DNA from: Cyanophora paradoxa
Lineage: Eukaryota; Glaucocystophyceae; Cyanophorales; Cyanophoraceae
Length of the DNA stretch: 64,000 bases
Reading direction: 5' to 3'
Assembly (NCBI GenBank): GCA_004431415.1
Contig: QPMI01000029.1
Coordinates: 248,001-312,000, forward strand
The position numbers and the translations under genes were made by a program. Shown here in pieces: positions 29,275-40,894 of the stretch (positions are counted from its first letter, which is position 1; each line of letters starts with the position of its first letter). Below the pieces are notes generated by a model. It was not told where the DNA came from. It worked only from the letters and a program-made list of their open reading frames with translations, and ran no database searches.

Positions 29275-30455
29275 CTGCCGCGAATGCTTTTCGCGTTGCT
29301 GGGGCCCGTCGCAGACATCTTTAGAGCGCGCCCCTGCAGCAGCCTCGCCAGCCTGAGCGCCTTCCGTGCTTCGCCGCTTCTCCGGAGCCGATCGTTCATG
29401 GGCAAGCGACAGCGGCAGCCGGCCGATGAGCTGCCGGCGCGAACGTACTCGCTACGATCGCGCTCGGGCTCACAGGCGTCCGCGTCCGCGACAGCCTCAA
29501 GCTCCGCAGTTTCGAATTCCCGGGCGGCGCCCGCGCCCTCGCCGATCCTAAGCGTCGAGGCGGAGGCACAGTCCTCTGCTGGGCCGGCGAAGGTGAAGGC
29601 GAAGCGCTCGCGGCCCGCCCCCGGCGAGGCGCTCGAGGACTTCGGGCCGGCCCCGCCGCCGCGTGAGTGGCACCTTCTGCGAGTGCGCTTCGGCCAGCCC
29701 TAGGTCCTCGCTTGTCGCGCGCCGCCTGATCGGCTCGACGCCGCAGACGGGCGACGGAGATGCGGAGCACGCGGCGAGCTCAGGGAGACGGCGCGGCTGC
29801 AGCTCAGCTGGCCACGCTGACGGACCTCGAGCGCCGGGCTCGCGCGAAGGGCGCGGCGCTGGTCGCCGGCGTCGACGAGGCCGGTCGCGGGCCGCTCGCT
29901 GGTGAGACCGGGCACTCTCTGCCGACCTTCCGCTCTGATCGCGCGCTCTGACCATGCGGCCGCGCAGGCCCCGTTGTGGCTGCCGCGGTCATCCTGCCCC
30001 CGGACCTTCTCATCGAGGGCGTGGACGACTCCAAGTGCGGCCCAGCTCTGCCGCCCGTGTCTCCCGCGCCTCTGGTGCCACGTTGCGCTAACTGGCCGGG
30101 TCGGCGCGCAGGAAACTTCTCCCCGAGAAGCGAGCTGCGATCCACGCGGCACTGCGGGCGGACCCGCGCGTGCGCATCGGCATCGGCATCGCCGAGGCGG
30201 ACGCCATCGACCGGGACAACATCCTGCAGGCGCCCGCCTCTCTTCTCCAGGCCCGGCCTCGCTGATTTGATGTCTTCCGATCGGCGGCCCAGGCGACGTT
30301 CTCGGCGATGCGCGAGGCTGTGAGGAATGTGGGGGAGCCCCGGCCCGACCACCTGCCCGTCGACGGGCCCTTCGGCATCGAGTGCAGCGCGTGCGTCTCG
30401 TGATTTGATCTGGGGCCTTCGTTCGTTCGCCCCGCTGATCGAGCCACGCGGGCGG
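29275..30455 (+). repeat. Inverted duplication arm 2
   Basis: This is the inverse copy of 20345-21505. It includes the region upstream of the RNase HII start and the first five exons, then diverges at about 30455 after GATCGAGCCACGCGG. Confidence 0.8.
29398..30410 (+). pseudogene. Truncated second copy of RNase HII
   Basis: The copy starts with the same N-terminus ([15 protein letters not shown]) at 29398. It retains [47 protein letters not shown] and [14 protein letters not shown]. It lacks the exons for the KGD...AASI-AK motif, the HKGY motif and the C-terminal HRMTFAP segment, because the duplication ends inside the preceding intron. Small insertions (CTCAG-type) also disturb the second exon near 29780-29815. 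An active enzyme is therefore not expected. It is on the plus strand, opposite to the complete copy. Confidence 0.82.
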
Positions 30456-30459
30456 GCGC

Positions 30460-31847
30460 CCACAGCCGCCGCTGCAGTCAATCGCAAGTCTTCAACTGTG
30501 CCCCCGTCGACTATGTCAACACTCCTACGGCCAGCACCCGTCTCCGTCCGTCCCCGCGGCGCAAGCTGTGGTTCCCCCATGGCCGTGTAATCAGCAATGA
30601 TCATGAGCAGCAGTCACAGCTGCAGTTGCAGCTCGTTCTCTCGTCAACATTGTGTTACCCCCTCGAGCGCGCGCATGATCATAATTATGATATGATCAGC
30701 TGGCTGAGTACTGAGTTGATCATGATTAGATCTAGATTTTTCTTTAGGATTCGTACGGAGTACTCTATATCGCGCGAGTCTCGGAGGCCGGGCGGAGTGG
30801 GGTGGGGACCGTCGGACGTCGACTCGGCTTGTCTTAGCGAATTCGCCAAGTCGATTCCCGACTCGAGCTCAAGTGATGGGAATTCCGGCAAGAGCGATTT
30901 CCTGAAATGCCGTGAGCTGCGTGCAAGTCTTAATGGTGTGCCGGTTCCGGGGCTGCGGACCCGCACCGCGAGTTCTCTGACGCACCTCGCCGAGTCGATC
31001 TCGCGCGCCACAGCCGGATCAGATTGATATTCATGATCCCGGACTTCTTTCGCACTCTGAATCGATCTCGCGGCCGCGCTAAATTTGCCGCCCGTAGGTT
31101 GAGGCGGACTTGCTGGTCTCGGAGGTGGAGCTGGCCGACGACGCCGCGGCGGCGGCGATCGAGCTAGCCTTTAATTTGCGGCCGACGCTTACTAAGTTAG
31201 AGTTAGGCCCCTGACCTTCAGCGCACTGTCTTTGAAAAATTGCGGGCGACCAGTAATATCATTGGTAGTTGGCTTGCTAGGCTTCAGTAGTTCAATTTGG
31301 TTGTTCAATGAAGTTTTCTGTACATGCGTGCAGATTTTCCCGTGAACCAGAAATTAAAGCCGTGGCCGGCGCTGCACCCGACCCCGGGCCCCCGACGGGG
31401 TGACCCGCGCCCCCCTAGCTGCCCGTGCATATATGCATGCTTCTGCCCTCATCTTCAGGCTCTGGCAGGCTTGTTAGGCCTTAATTCGGCTATAGCATGT
31501 GCTCGCGCCCTTCAATTGCAACGAAGTTTCCAGAGCACCTTTGATCGAATAAAATCATGAGCTGGTCAGCATGGAAAACTAATTCGTTGGTCCCGGCCCC
31601 CGGCCCCCCAACCAACCCGCCCGAGCTCTTGCGCACGAAGGAATGAATCATACCTACACTCAATTACAGCTGCTCACGATCACGGGCATCGAATCTGAAG
31701 CCTCGGAAGGGGCCTAACCTCGATCTGAGCCCTTGGCAGCTCGAACTGAGCTGCGCGCACTTGCGTATGGACAAAGGGGCGCGCCTGCGCGTATGCATGC
31801 GCCCGCGCTCCGTTCCGGCTCTCCCTCCTTTTTTCTCGCCCGCCCGC
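30460..31847. other. Intergenic region between RNase HII copy 2 and pyruvate carboxylase
   Basis: No firm gene was found. A short plus-strand exon-like stretch at about 31099-31214 (VEADLLVSEVELADDAAAAA, ending at a TGA) follows a CCCGTAG acceptor-like word and may be an orphan exon. The remainder contains palindromic AT-rich words and has low coding potential. Confidence 0.4.
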
Positions 31848-34800
31848 TCACTTGGCGGAGATGAGGGCGATCAAATCTCCCGAGCCGAGCGAGTCGCCCG
31901 TGACGACCGGGAGCTTGGTGACCTTGCCCGCCACGGGTGACGTCACCACCGTCTCCATCTTCATGGCCGAGAGGACGGCGAGCGGGTCGCCGGCCTTGAC
32001 CTCCTGGTTCGCCTTGACGCGCACCTGATGAAAAGTTGAGAGTAGTACGAGTAGTCGGTCACTTGGTGATTTTTTGAGAGAGAAGGAGGGGTAGATAGAT
32101 GTCGGACCTCGATGACGACGCCGGCCATGGGGGCGCCGACGCTGCCCGGGTGCGTCTGGTCCGCCTTCTCGCGCGCCACGGTCGTGACCGCGGCGCTCTT
32201 GTCCGTGATGAGAATGCCGCGGGGAGAGCCGTTCAGCTCGAAGAAGACCTGGGAGAGCGGGATACCGTAAGGAACACGAAAAAAGGAAGAGGGGGTACAG
32301 GGTAACGGACCTCGCGCTGGCCCTGCTTGTCAAGGAGCCCGACGGTCGAGAGCTTGATGTAGAGCGTGACGCCACGGTCGATGCGGAAGTGGAACTCCTC
32401 CCCGACCCTGTACCGGGGGCAGGTTAAATAAATCCGCGCTGGACCCCCGGGGGGTACAGGATTCGAGGCGGACCGCATGGGGCGGAGGAAGTAGCGCGTG
32501 GGGAGGACCGAGAGGTCGCCGAACTGCGCCGTGAACTCCGCGAACTCGGTGAAGACCTGGGGGTACCGGGTTAGCGCTCTTTTTTTTTGGGGGGGGGGCA
32601 AAGGGGAGGACGCGCCTTGGGGTACAGGGAGGCGGAGCAGACGTCGACGTCGGAGATCTTGGGGCCCCACTTGGCGACCAGCTTGGCTGCCGGGGGCGTC
32701 GGAGGGCGGCGGTTGGAAAAAAGGGCGCCGCGGGGAGCCGAACCCTTGAGCGCCTCGAAGTCGAGCGAGGCCATGGAGGCGCCGGGCCGGCCGGTGATCT
32801 GCGAAGCGTGAGCCACGCCGCTCGAATCCCGGGGGGGGGGGGGGGGAGGGGGTACGCGGACCCTGGGCCGGTTCTTGAGGACGTGGGTGCGCAGGGGCTC
32901 CGGGAAGCCTCCGAAGGGCTGGCCGAGGTACCCCTGGAAGTACTCGATGACCGACTCCGGGAAAGAGAGCGCGCCCGTGGCGGCCTTGGCGGGGAGCGTC
33001 TCCTCCGTCAGGTTGTTGGAGACCATGAACTGGGCCAGGTCGCCCACGACCTACAATGTATATAAGAAGAAAGCAAGCAAACAAACAGCAAACAACCAGA
33101 AACAAAGAACGAGCCTTGGAGGTGGGCGTGACCTTGACGATGTCGCCGAGGAGCCGGTTGGCGGCGGCGTAGGCCCGCTTGACCTGCATCCACTGCGTCG
33201 CCAGGCCCAGCTGCGACGCCTGCGGGGCAAGTTAGCCTAACAGAGCAGGAGAAGCCTTTGAAGGGAAGGGGAGCGTTAGAGAGTCTAGCGAGAGCGTTTG
33301 AAGGGAAGGGGAGCGTTAACGGGGCGGGGGCGCGCGGGCCTGGAACTGAACGTTCTGATAAGATTCCTTTAAACAGTCTGATAAGATTCCTTTAAAGAGT
33401 CTAACGGGAGTCCTTTCATTTCTTGAGGGCGGGGGCGGGGGCGGAGTTGGCCTAACAGAGCAGAAGGGAAGCGTCTGATAAGTCTAACATAACAGAATAG
33501 TTAGGCAAAGTCTAGAGCGAGTCTGATAAGATAAGATTCCTTTAAAAAGGCCCAACGAGAAGAGATAGAAGGCGGGCCTGGAACTGGAGGTTGGTGTACT
33601 GGAGGTTGGTTCTTCAGAGCGCGCCTAACTTAGCCTAACTAACAAAGCCTTAATGATAAGCGAGTCTGATAAGATTCCTTTAAAGCCTTAAGAGCGGAAG
33701 GGAATACAAGAGAAGGGCGGGCGTGCCTGGAACTGGAGGTTGGTGTACTGGCCGCCGGGCATCTCGTGGACGTAGACGTCCGCGGAGCCGGACTTCTGGC
33801 CCGACTCGAAGGGCGCGTACAGCTCCCGCACCTGCACGGAGGGAGGGACGCCAGTCAGAGAGATCCGAAGCAAACTCGCTCTGGAGGGTCGGAGGGGCGG
33901 GGCGGGGCGTGGTGGGCGGCCTTCCTAGATAATTCCCTAGTAGACTTGGCACGGCGCGCGGGCGGGCGGGCAGGCAGGCAGGCAGGCAGGCAGCCGGCGG
34001 GGCGGGGCGGGGCTTCTGCAGGAGGCGGGCGGGCGGGACGGGCGGGGCGGGGCGGGCCGGGCGGCCCGGACCTTCTCCCAGTAGTCGTTCTTAGACCTCA
34101 TAGACCTAGCTCATAGAACTCTTCTTAAAAAATTAAACCTAGCTTAGAGAACTCTAGTTAGGCTCTAGTTAGGCGGGCCGGGGGCTTCGGACCTTCTCCC
34201 AGTAGTCATTGATCTCGGCGAACTGGTCGATGGAGATGCCCGTGTCGTGCTTCGTGTCCTGCCGCGCGGCCCTCGCCGTCAGGCTCTCGTTGTAAGGTTC
34301 TTAAGGTTCTTCTACTGGTTCTTCTTAAGGTTCTTCTATTCTTATGTGGGGCGGACCTTGAGGGCGGCGATGATGGCGCCCAGGGACGGCTGCGACGTGA
34401 GGCCCGACATCGCTGAGAAGGGGGAGGCGGGGGCTCCGTCAGGCCACGCTGAGCCGAGGCGGGCGTGTGAGGCCGAGGCGGGCGGGCGGGGCACCGTCGA
34501 TGGCGCCGTCGACGATGTCGGCGCCGGCCTCGACGCACGCGATCATCGACGCCACGCCTGCCGAAGATCGTTAGAGGGCGGCCTTGGCCGCTCGGCTTGG
34601 AGGCGGGTCTAAGGTTAGATAGAGGGGCGCTCGGCTTGGAGGCGGGTCCAAGGTTAGATAGTCCAAGGTTGACGGCGAGGCGGGGCGGGTCCAAGGTCAG
34701 GGGGCGCGGAGGAGGGCGCGGGCACCCTCGCGCGAGCGCGAGCGGGCGGGCGCACCGGTGCCGGCCGTGTCGTGCGTGTGGACGTGGATCGGCAGGTCCG

Positions 34801-37800
34801 GGAACTGCGGGGCGGGGCAGGGCGGGGCCGCCCGGTCAGCACGCCAGCCCCCCCCAAGCTTCCCTCGGCGCGGCGAGCGTCTAATAAGAGTGTCTAACAA
34901 GCAAGCGTCTAAGAAGAGTCTTCTAAAGAGTTCTATAAGAGCGTGATATATATTTATATAAGCGGACCTCCTTGCGGATGGCGCCGACGAGCATGGTGGC
35001 GGCCTTGGGCTTCAGGAGCCCCGCCATGTCCTTGATCGCCAGGATGTGCGTCCCGTACTGAGTTGGGACAGGGAGAGCGGGCGGGCGAGGTGAGAAAGGG
35101 AAAGGAGGCGGGCGAGAAACGGGCGGCGCGCGGCGCCTCAGGGCCCCCACCCCACCCCACCCCACCCAACCCCTTTCTCCTCCTCCAGGGAAGGGCGGGG
35201 GGGGGGGAGAAGTAGGCGGGGAGGGGTACGGTACCTTGACGAGCTCGCGGACGAGGCCCATGTAGTACTCCAGCGTGTACTTGGGCTGTCCCCCCGGTCC
35301 GTCAGCAGCCGGCAACCGCCCCGCCCGGTGCCCGCCCGCCGGCTCGTTTCTAGCTCCTCCCAAGTCTAAGCCTCCGAGCCAGCCAGCCAGCCAAGCCCCG
35401 CCGAACCTTGGTGGGGTCGGGTCCTAATTAGAGTCTTCTAACAAGAGTCCTACAAGAGTCTAATAATAATAATAATAATCATAAGCTTAAGCCACCGGGG
35501 CACGCACCTTGGTGGGGTCGGAGACGTCGCCGGTGTAGCAGATGGCGGCCTCGACGACGCCCCCCGCGGCGCGCACGGCCTCGATCCCGAGCTTCAGGTT
35601 CTCCATGTAGTTCAGCGAGTCGAACACGCTGCGGGGGGAGGGGCGGCTCGAGTGAGTGAGGCGTCTTGTTGCGCAAAACTTGCGCCTCTCATGCTCTGAT
35701 CACTCTAATGTCCAACACGCCGCAGAGAGGGCGGGCGGGCGTGCGGGAGGGAGGGTCGGCGGGCCGGCGCCGCGCACGGGCGAAACGATGTCCTCTATTA
35801 GCTTACTAACTAGCTCTGGTTTCTCTAACGCAGCGCAGCGCAGCGCCCCTCGTGATCGCTCGGCGCACGCACCGGAAGATGTCGATGCCGTGCTCGCGGG
35901 CCTCCTTGCAGAAGTTGAAGACCACCTGCCGGCCGGGCCGAAGAAGCCGGCGTCAGGATTCGAGAGCGGAGGGGCGGGGGCGGAGGGTCGCGGGGGCGGG
36001 CGGGCGCACGTTGTCCGGGTAGGAGGTGTAGCCGACGGCGTTGGCGCCCCGCAGCAGCATCTGCGTGCGCGCGCGCGTCCGCGGTGAGCGGAGCCATCTA
36101 TGGAAGAGCGGCGGGCGGCGGGCGGCGGGCGGGGCAGGGCGGCGCAGCCGTGAGCTCTAAGCGGGGCGGGGGCGGGGGCGGGCCTGGAAGGGGATGCCGG
36201 GAATCAGGGCCCCGGGCTGAGAAGCTAAAGAAGCTAGGCGGCGGGAACGGGGGTGGGGGCGGGCCTGGAAGGGGATGTTGGGGATGAGGGCGCGGAGCTT
36301 GTCGAGGCGGCTCCAGGGGCACTCGTGGAGGAAGCGGAGGGCGACGTCGAAGGTGGCGCCGCCCCACATCTCCAGCGAGAAGAGGTTCGAGAGCATGTGC
36401 GCCGTCGCCGGCGCGATGTTCACCTGGGATGAAGGGTTAGGAGGGGTTGAGGAGGATGAGGAAGTCATCGTTTAAGATTCCTAATTGTAAAATCTATTTA
36501 TGCTCTATGGCTCTATAGTGGGAGGAGGGGGTGGGGTGGGCACCATGTCGATGGTGCGCATGCGGGTGGCGAGGAGCGACTGGTGCGCGTCGCGCATCGT
36601 CGTGTCCGTGACGAGCGCGCGCGTGTGGGCGCGGATGGCCCGCGCGAAGCCCTCGGGGCCCTTCTCCAAGAGAACCTAAAGAAGACAGAAGTGAGCAGAG
36701 AAAGTATACAGATAGATAGATTGATTGATGTGGACCTGGCGCCAGCCGGGCGGCGGGGGGGCCTCCGGGGTCTCGGGGATCGCCGGGTCGATCTCCGAGG
36801 GCGGCGGGCCCGTCGCGCCGACCGCTGACACTCCGTTCACGATCTGCGGAGGGAGGAGATCGGGATGGGGGTGGGGGAGTGGGGGGTACAGGCGCGGACC
36901 AGGTCGCCGAGGTAGTAGAGGAGCTTCTGGGCGCGGTTGTGCGTGGGCACGAAGTGGAAGAGCTCGGGCGTCTCGTCGATGAAGGAGGTGTGCACGACGC
37001 CCTCCAGGAACTTCGGGTGGCTCTGCGGGAGGGCGAAGCCATGGCGCGTGAGGCGGGCGCGTGGGCCGAGGGCGAAGGCGGCGGTTCGAAACCGGGGAGG
37101 AGCAAGCGCACGAGGAGCTTCTGGAGGAAGGGGATGTTCGTCTTGACGCCGCGCACGCGGAACTCCGTGATCGCGCGCATCACCTGCCGTCGTTGGTTGT
37201 TAGATTAGATTAGATTAGACCCTTGGATTGGATTGGATTAGATCCTTAGATTAGCGGTCGTCCGTCGTAAAACGGTGTCATTATAAATTGCTGGATTCGA
37301 TCCTTAGATCAGCGGTCGTCCGTCGTTAGATTCGATCCTTGGATTGGATTACGTGGGGCTCATCGCGCGGGCGGACGGACCTTCCGCACGCACTGGTCGA
37401 ACGTGAGCGCTCGGCCCGTGACCTGAACGCGGGAGCGTGGGAGTAAGAGCGAGCGAGGGAAGGGGCCGCGGGCGGCCCGCGCTGCGCCGCGCTGCGCGCC
37501 TTGACGAGGAGCGAGTCGTAGTGGGGCGAGATGACGGAGCCGGCGTACGCCGTGGACTGCGCGCGCGCGCGCGCGGAGGTGAGAGGAAGAAGAGAGGGGG
37601 CGGGGCGAGGCAGAGGGTGGGGCAGATAGGTCTAAGGAAGGTCTAAGGCGGACCTGGTCGAGGCGGTCGAGGCTCTTATATCCTATGAGACTCTTATATA
37701 TACCGGACGACCTCCTATGTCAATCCTTTGTAATATAAGGCGAGGCGGGCGAGCGGAGAGAGAAGGGGGGGGGGGCGAGGCGGAGGGCGGGGCGGATAGA

Positions 37801-40535
37801 TTCCTATCGGATAGAAGCGGAATCTTATTAGACTCCCAGTAAGGCTCTTATTGGTCGAGGTCGAGGACCTGGCCTGGTCGAGGTAGAGACTCCTAGTAAG
37901 GCTCTAGTGAAGGCGGGGCGGACCTGGTCGAGGCGGATGCCCATGCCGACGGCGGAGCGGTAGGCCTCGAGGCGGCCGACGTCCGGCTGGAAGGCCTTCA
38001 GCGGGTCCTCCGTCGTCACGCGCACCTGCGCGGCGGAGCTTAGCTCGGCGCGACAGGCTTAGAGTGAGCCCGCCGCGGCAGGGCGGGGCGGGGCGGGGCG
38101 GGGTGAGCTCAGGCGGCGGGGCTTAGCTCGGCGCGACAGGCTTAGAGCGAGCCCGGCTCGGCCCCGTTTAGAGTAAGCCCGCCGCGGCGGGGCGGGGCGG
38201 GGCGGGGTGAGCTCAGGAGGCGGGGCTCAGGTGGCTCAGCCCGGCTTAGAGTGAGAAGCTTCGATGACGGCGCGGAACTTGGCTCGGCTCGGCACGAGAA
38301 GCTTAGATTTAGATGTAGAGGAGCTCAGCTAAGCTTGGATGGCGGAGCTTAGATGGCGGAGCTTGGCTCCGAAGCTAGGAGCTCGGCCCGGCTCGGCACG
38401 AGGAGCTTAGATTGAGCCCGGCTCCGAAGCTAGGAGCTCGGCCCGGCTCGGCACGAGGAGCTTAGATTGAGCCCGGCCCGGCCCGGCTCGAGAGGCGCGT
38501 CCGGGTCACCTGGATGGCGTGCATGTAGAGGCGAACGGAGTCCTGGGTGAGGCCCAGCTGCTTGAGGCTGCAGCCGCCCGCCACCAGCAGCTGCGTCTGC
38601 GCTCGCGCGCTCCCGTGTCAGGCTAGCTTCAATCGGGCTACAACCAGGTAGATTCTTCTTACGGACCTGGACGATGTCGACGCCGGTGGCCTCCTCGGTG
38701 ACCGTGTGCTCGACCTGGACGCGCGGGTTCACCTCGATGAAGTAGTGCCGGTTCTGCGCGCGGAATAAGAGCCCCCGAAGTCAGTGTCGGACTCGGAGTA
38801 GGGGCGGGGCGGCGGGATGGGCGGGCGGGATGCGCGGGCAGGCGGGCGACAACGCCGCGCCTGCTTCTATGCCGACTAGGAGGCCTCTTATATGGCTTCT
38901 AAAGGCCTCGAGCTTCTAGCCTCGAGTTCTATCTAGGCTTCTTCTTCGGGGCGGGACAGCATTGCTCGCCTCTTAAGGCTCAAGGCTTCTAGGCTTCAAG
39001 GCTCTTCTAAAGGCTTCTAACCAGGCAGGGCGGGGCTCGCCTGCATATCGACGAGGAACTCGACGGTGCCGGCGCAGGTGTACTTGACGTGCCGCGCCAG
39101 CTTCACCGCGTCGCTGTAGAGCGCCTGCCGCGTCGCCTCCGGCAGCTGGTTCGCCGGGCAGATCTCCACCACCTGGGGTACGTGCGTGCGTACGTCAGCG
39201 CGGGCCCGCCCGCTCTCGCCCGCTCGCTCGCTCGCTCGCTCGCCTTCTGGTGACGGCGCTGCACGGAGCAGTCGCGCTCGAACAGGTGAATGATCTGCGG
39301 ATCAAATCCGGATCAAATCGCGATGGAGGGGGTACAGGCGCGGCGGGAGGGGAAAGGGCGCCCTGACCTCGCCGGTGTCGTCCCCCAGGATCTGGACCTC
39401 GATGTGGCGCGGCTTCTCGATGTAACGCTCGATGAACACCGTCCCTGTAACGCGCGCGGCTCGTCGGACGGGCGGGCGGGCGGCTCAGCGCCCCGCGCTC
39501 GCTTCGCTCGCACCGTCGCCGAAGGCGGTGAGGGCCTCGGACGTTGCGCGCTTGAAGCTCTCCTCGAGCTCCTCCATCGCGCGCACGACGCGCATGCCGC
39601 GGCCGCCGCCGCTGCGACGCCGGCCGTCCCGTGAGCGGCGCGCGGCGGGCGGGACGGCGGGGCGGCGGGACGGCGGGCGGGCCGGCGCACCCCATGGCCG
39701 CCTTGATGATGACCGGGAACCCGTAGTAGTCGCAGAACTTGCGCGCCTCCTCGTACGTTCCGACGGGGCCGTCCGTTCCGGGCACGACGGGCACTGCGGG
39801 CGGGCGGCTCGCGCGGGCGGGCGGCGCGGCGCGGCGCGGCGCATGCGCACCGCCACACTCGATGGCCATCTTACGCGCCAGCGTCTTGTCGCCCATGAGC
39901 TCAATCACGCGGGGCGGCGGCCCGACCCACACGATGCCGGCCGCGACGACGGCCTTTGCGAACGCAGCGTTCTCGGAGAGGAATCCGTAGCCTACGCGCG
40001 AAAGCGGCGCCGTCAGCTTCCGCGCGGGAGTCGGTTGCGGGTGCCGGTTGGGCCGGCCGGTCCGCACCCGGGTGGATGGCGTCAACCCCGTTCTCCTTCG
40101 CGATGGAGACGATGTCTTCGATCGCCAGATACGCGCCGACTGCGCCGCGCTAGCGTGAGCGGTTGGGCGGGCGGCGCCCGAGAGGTCGCGTCCGCACCCG
40201 GGGTCTTGCCGCGGCCCACCAGATAGGCCTCGTCTGCCTTGTAGCGGTGATTGCCGAACCGATCCTCGAAGCTGTAGATGGCCACGGTGCGCATAGCAAG
40301 CTCGTGGGCCGCGCGGAAGATGCGGATTGCAATCTCTCCACGGTTCGCGGCCATGACCTGGCCCCTCGCTCAACCGAGGACCAGCGTACGCCGCGCGCGG
40401 GACCGCGCTCACCTTGCGGATCTTGCGTGGTGTGTCAATCACGTTGATGCCGTATCGCCCGTGGTGGTCGGTGGCCCGCGGCCGCTCATCCTGCATCTCC
40501 TCCTCCGTCAGGCCGGTCTGATCTCTGGGCTCCAT
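31848..40535 (-). CDS. Pyruvate carboxylase, about 30 exons
   Basis: This biotin enzyme converts pyruvate, bicarbonate and ATP to oxaloacetate. Exon 1 (40413-40535) starts [17 protein letters not shown], and exon 2 starts at 40357 with [20 protein letters not shown]. The biotin carboxylase part continues with [72 protein letters not shown] and [20 protein letters not shown]. The carboxyltransferase part has [17 protein letters not shown] (about 36550-36600) and the metal-binding [12 protein letters not shown] (about 34760). The C-terminal biotinyl domain carries AMKMET (about 31955-31972), and the TGA is at 31848. All parts are in order on the minus strand. The N-terminus lacks an obvious mitochondrial transit peptide, so a cytosolic location is likely. 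Introns are repeat-rich and GT-AG. Confidence 0.93.
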
Positions 40536-40894
40536 GTCGCTTGTAAACCTCTGCGCGTGCAGGCGAGCTTAGTCGCCGCGCGGGCCCAGCCGATTGCAGG
40601 TCGAAAAGTCGCGAGGCTGGTCGATCGGCGACAGCGATGTTCGGGGAAGCTGTATGCACCGTTGCGCTCGACACGAGACGAGGCGAACAGCGCCGACCAG
40701 AACTCGGCAAGGGGCAAAGCGACTGTATCCCCGACTTCTGTACCCCCTGAGCACGCTCGTCGCTCGTACCCCAGCTTCAGAGCTCGCCGCTCGGCGCCCG
40801 GCAGCTCGCAGGTCGCGGAGGATGCTCTAGTGACGCGGAGTACGCAGTGGACGAGGAAGATGCTCTAGCACAGCGTTGCCCCTCGGGCGCCCGA
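40536..40894. other. Divergent promoter region, pyruvate carboxylase / membrane protein
   Basis: About 360 bp separate the two divergent start codons. I saw no clear TATA box. The region is GC-rich with a short direct repeat, GAGGATGCTCTAG and GAAGATGCTCTAG (about 40818-40830 and 40857-40869). Confidence 0.4.
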
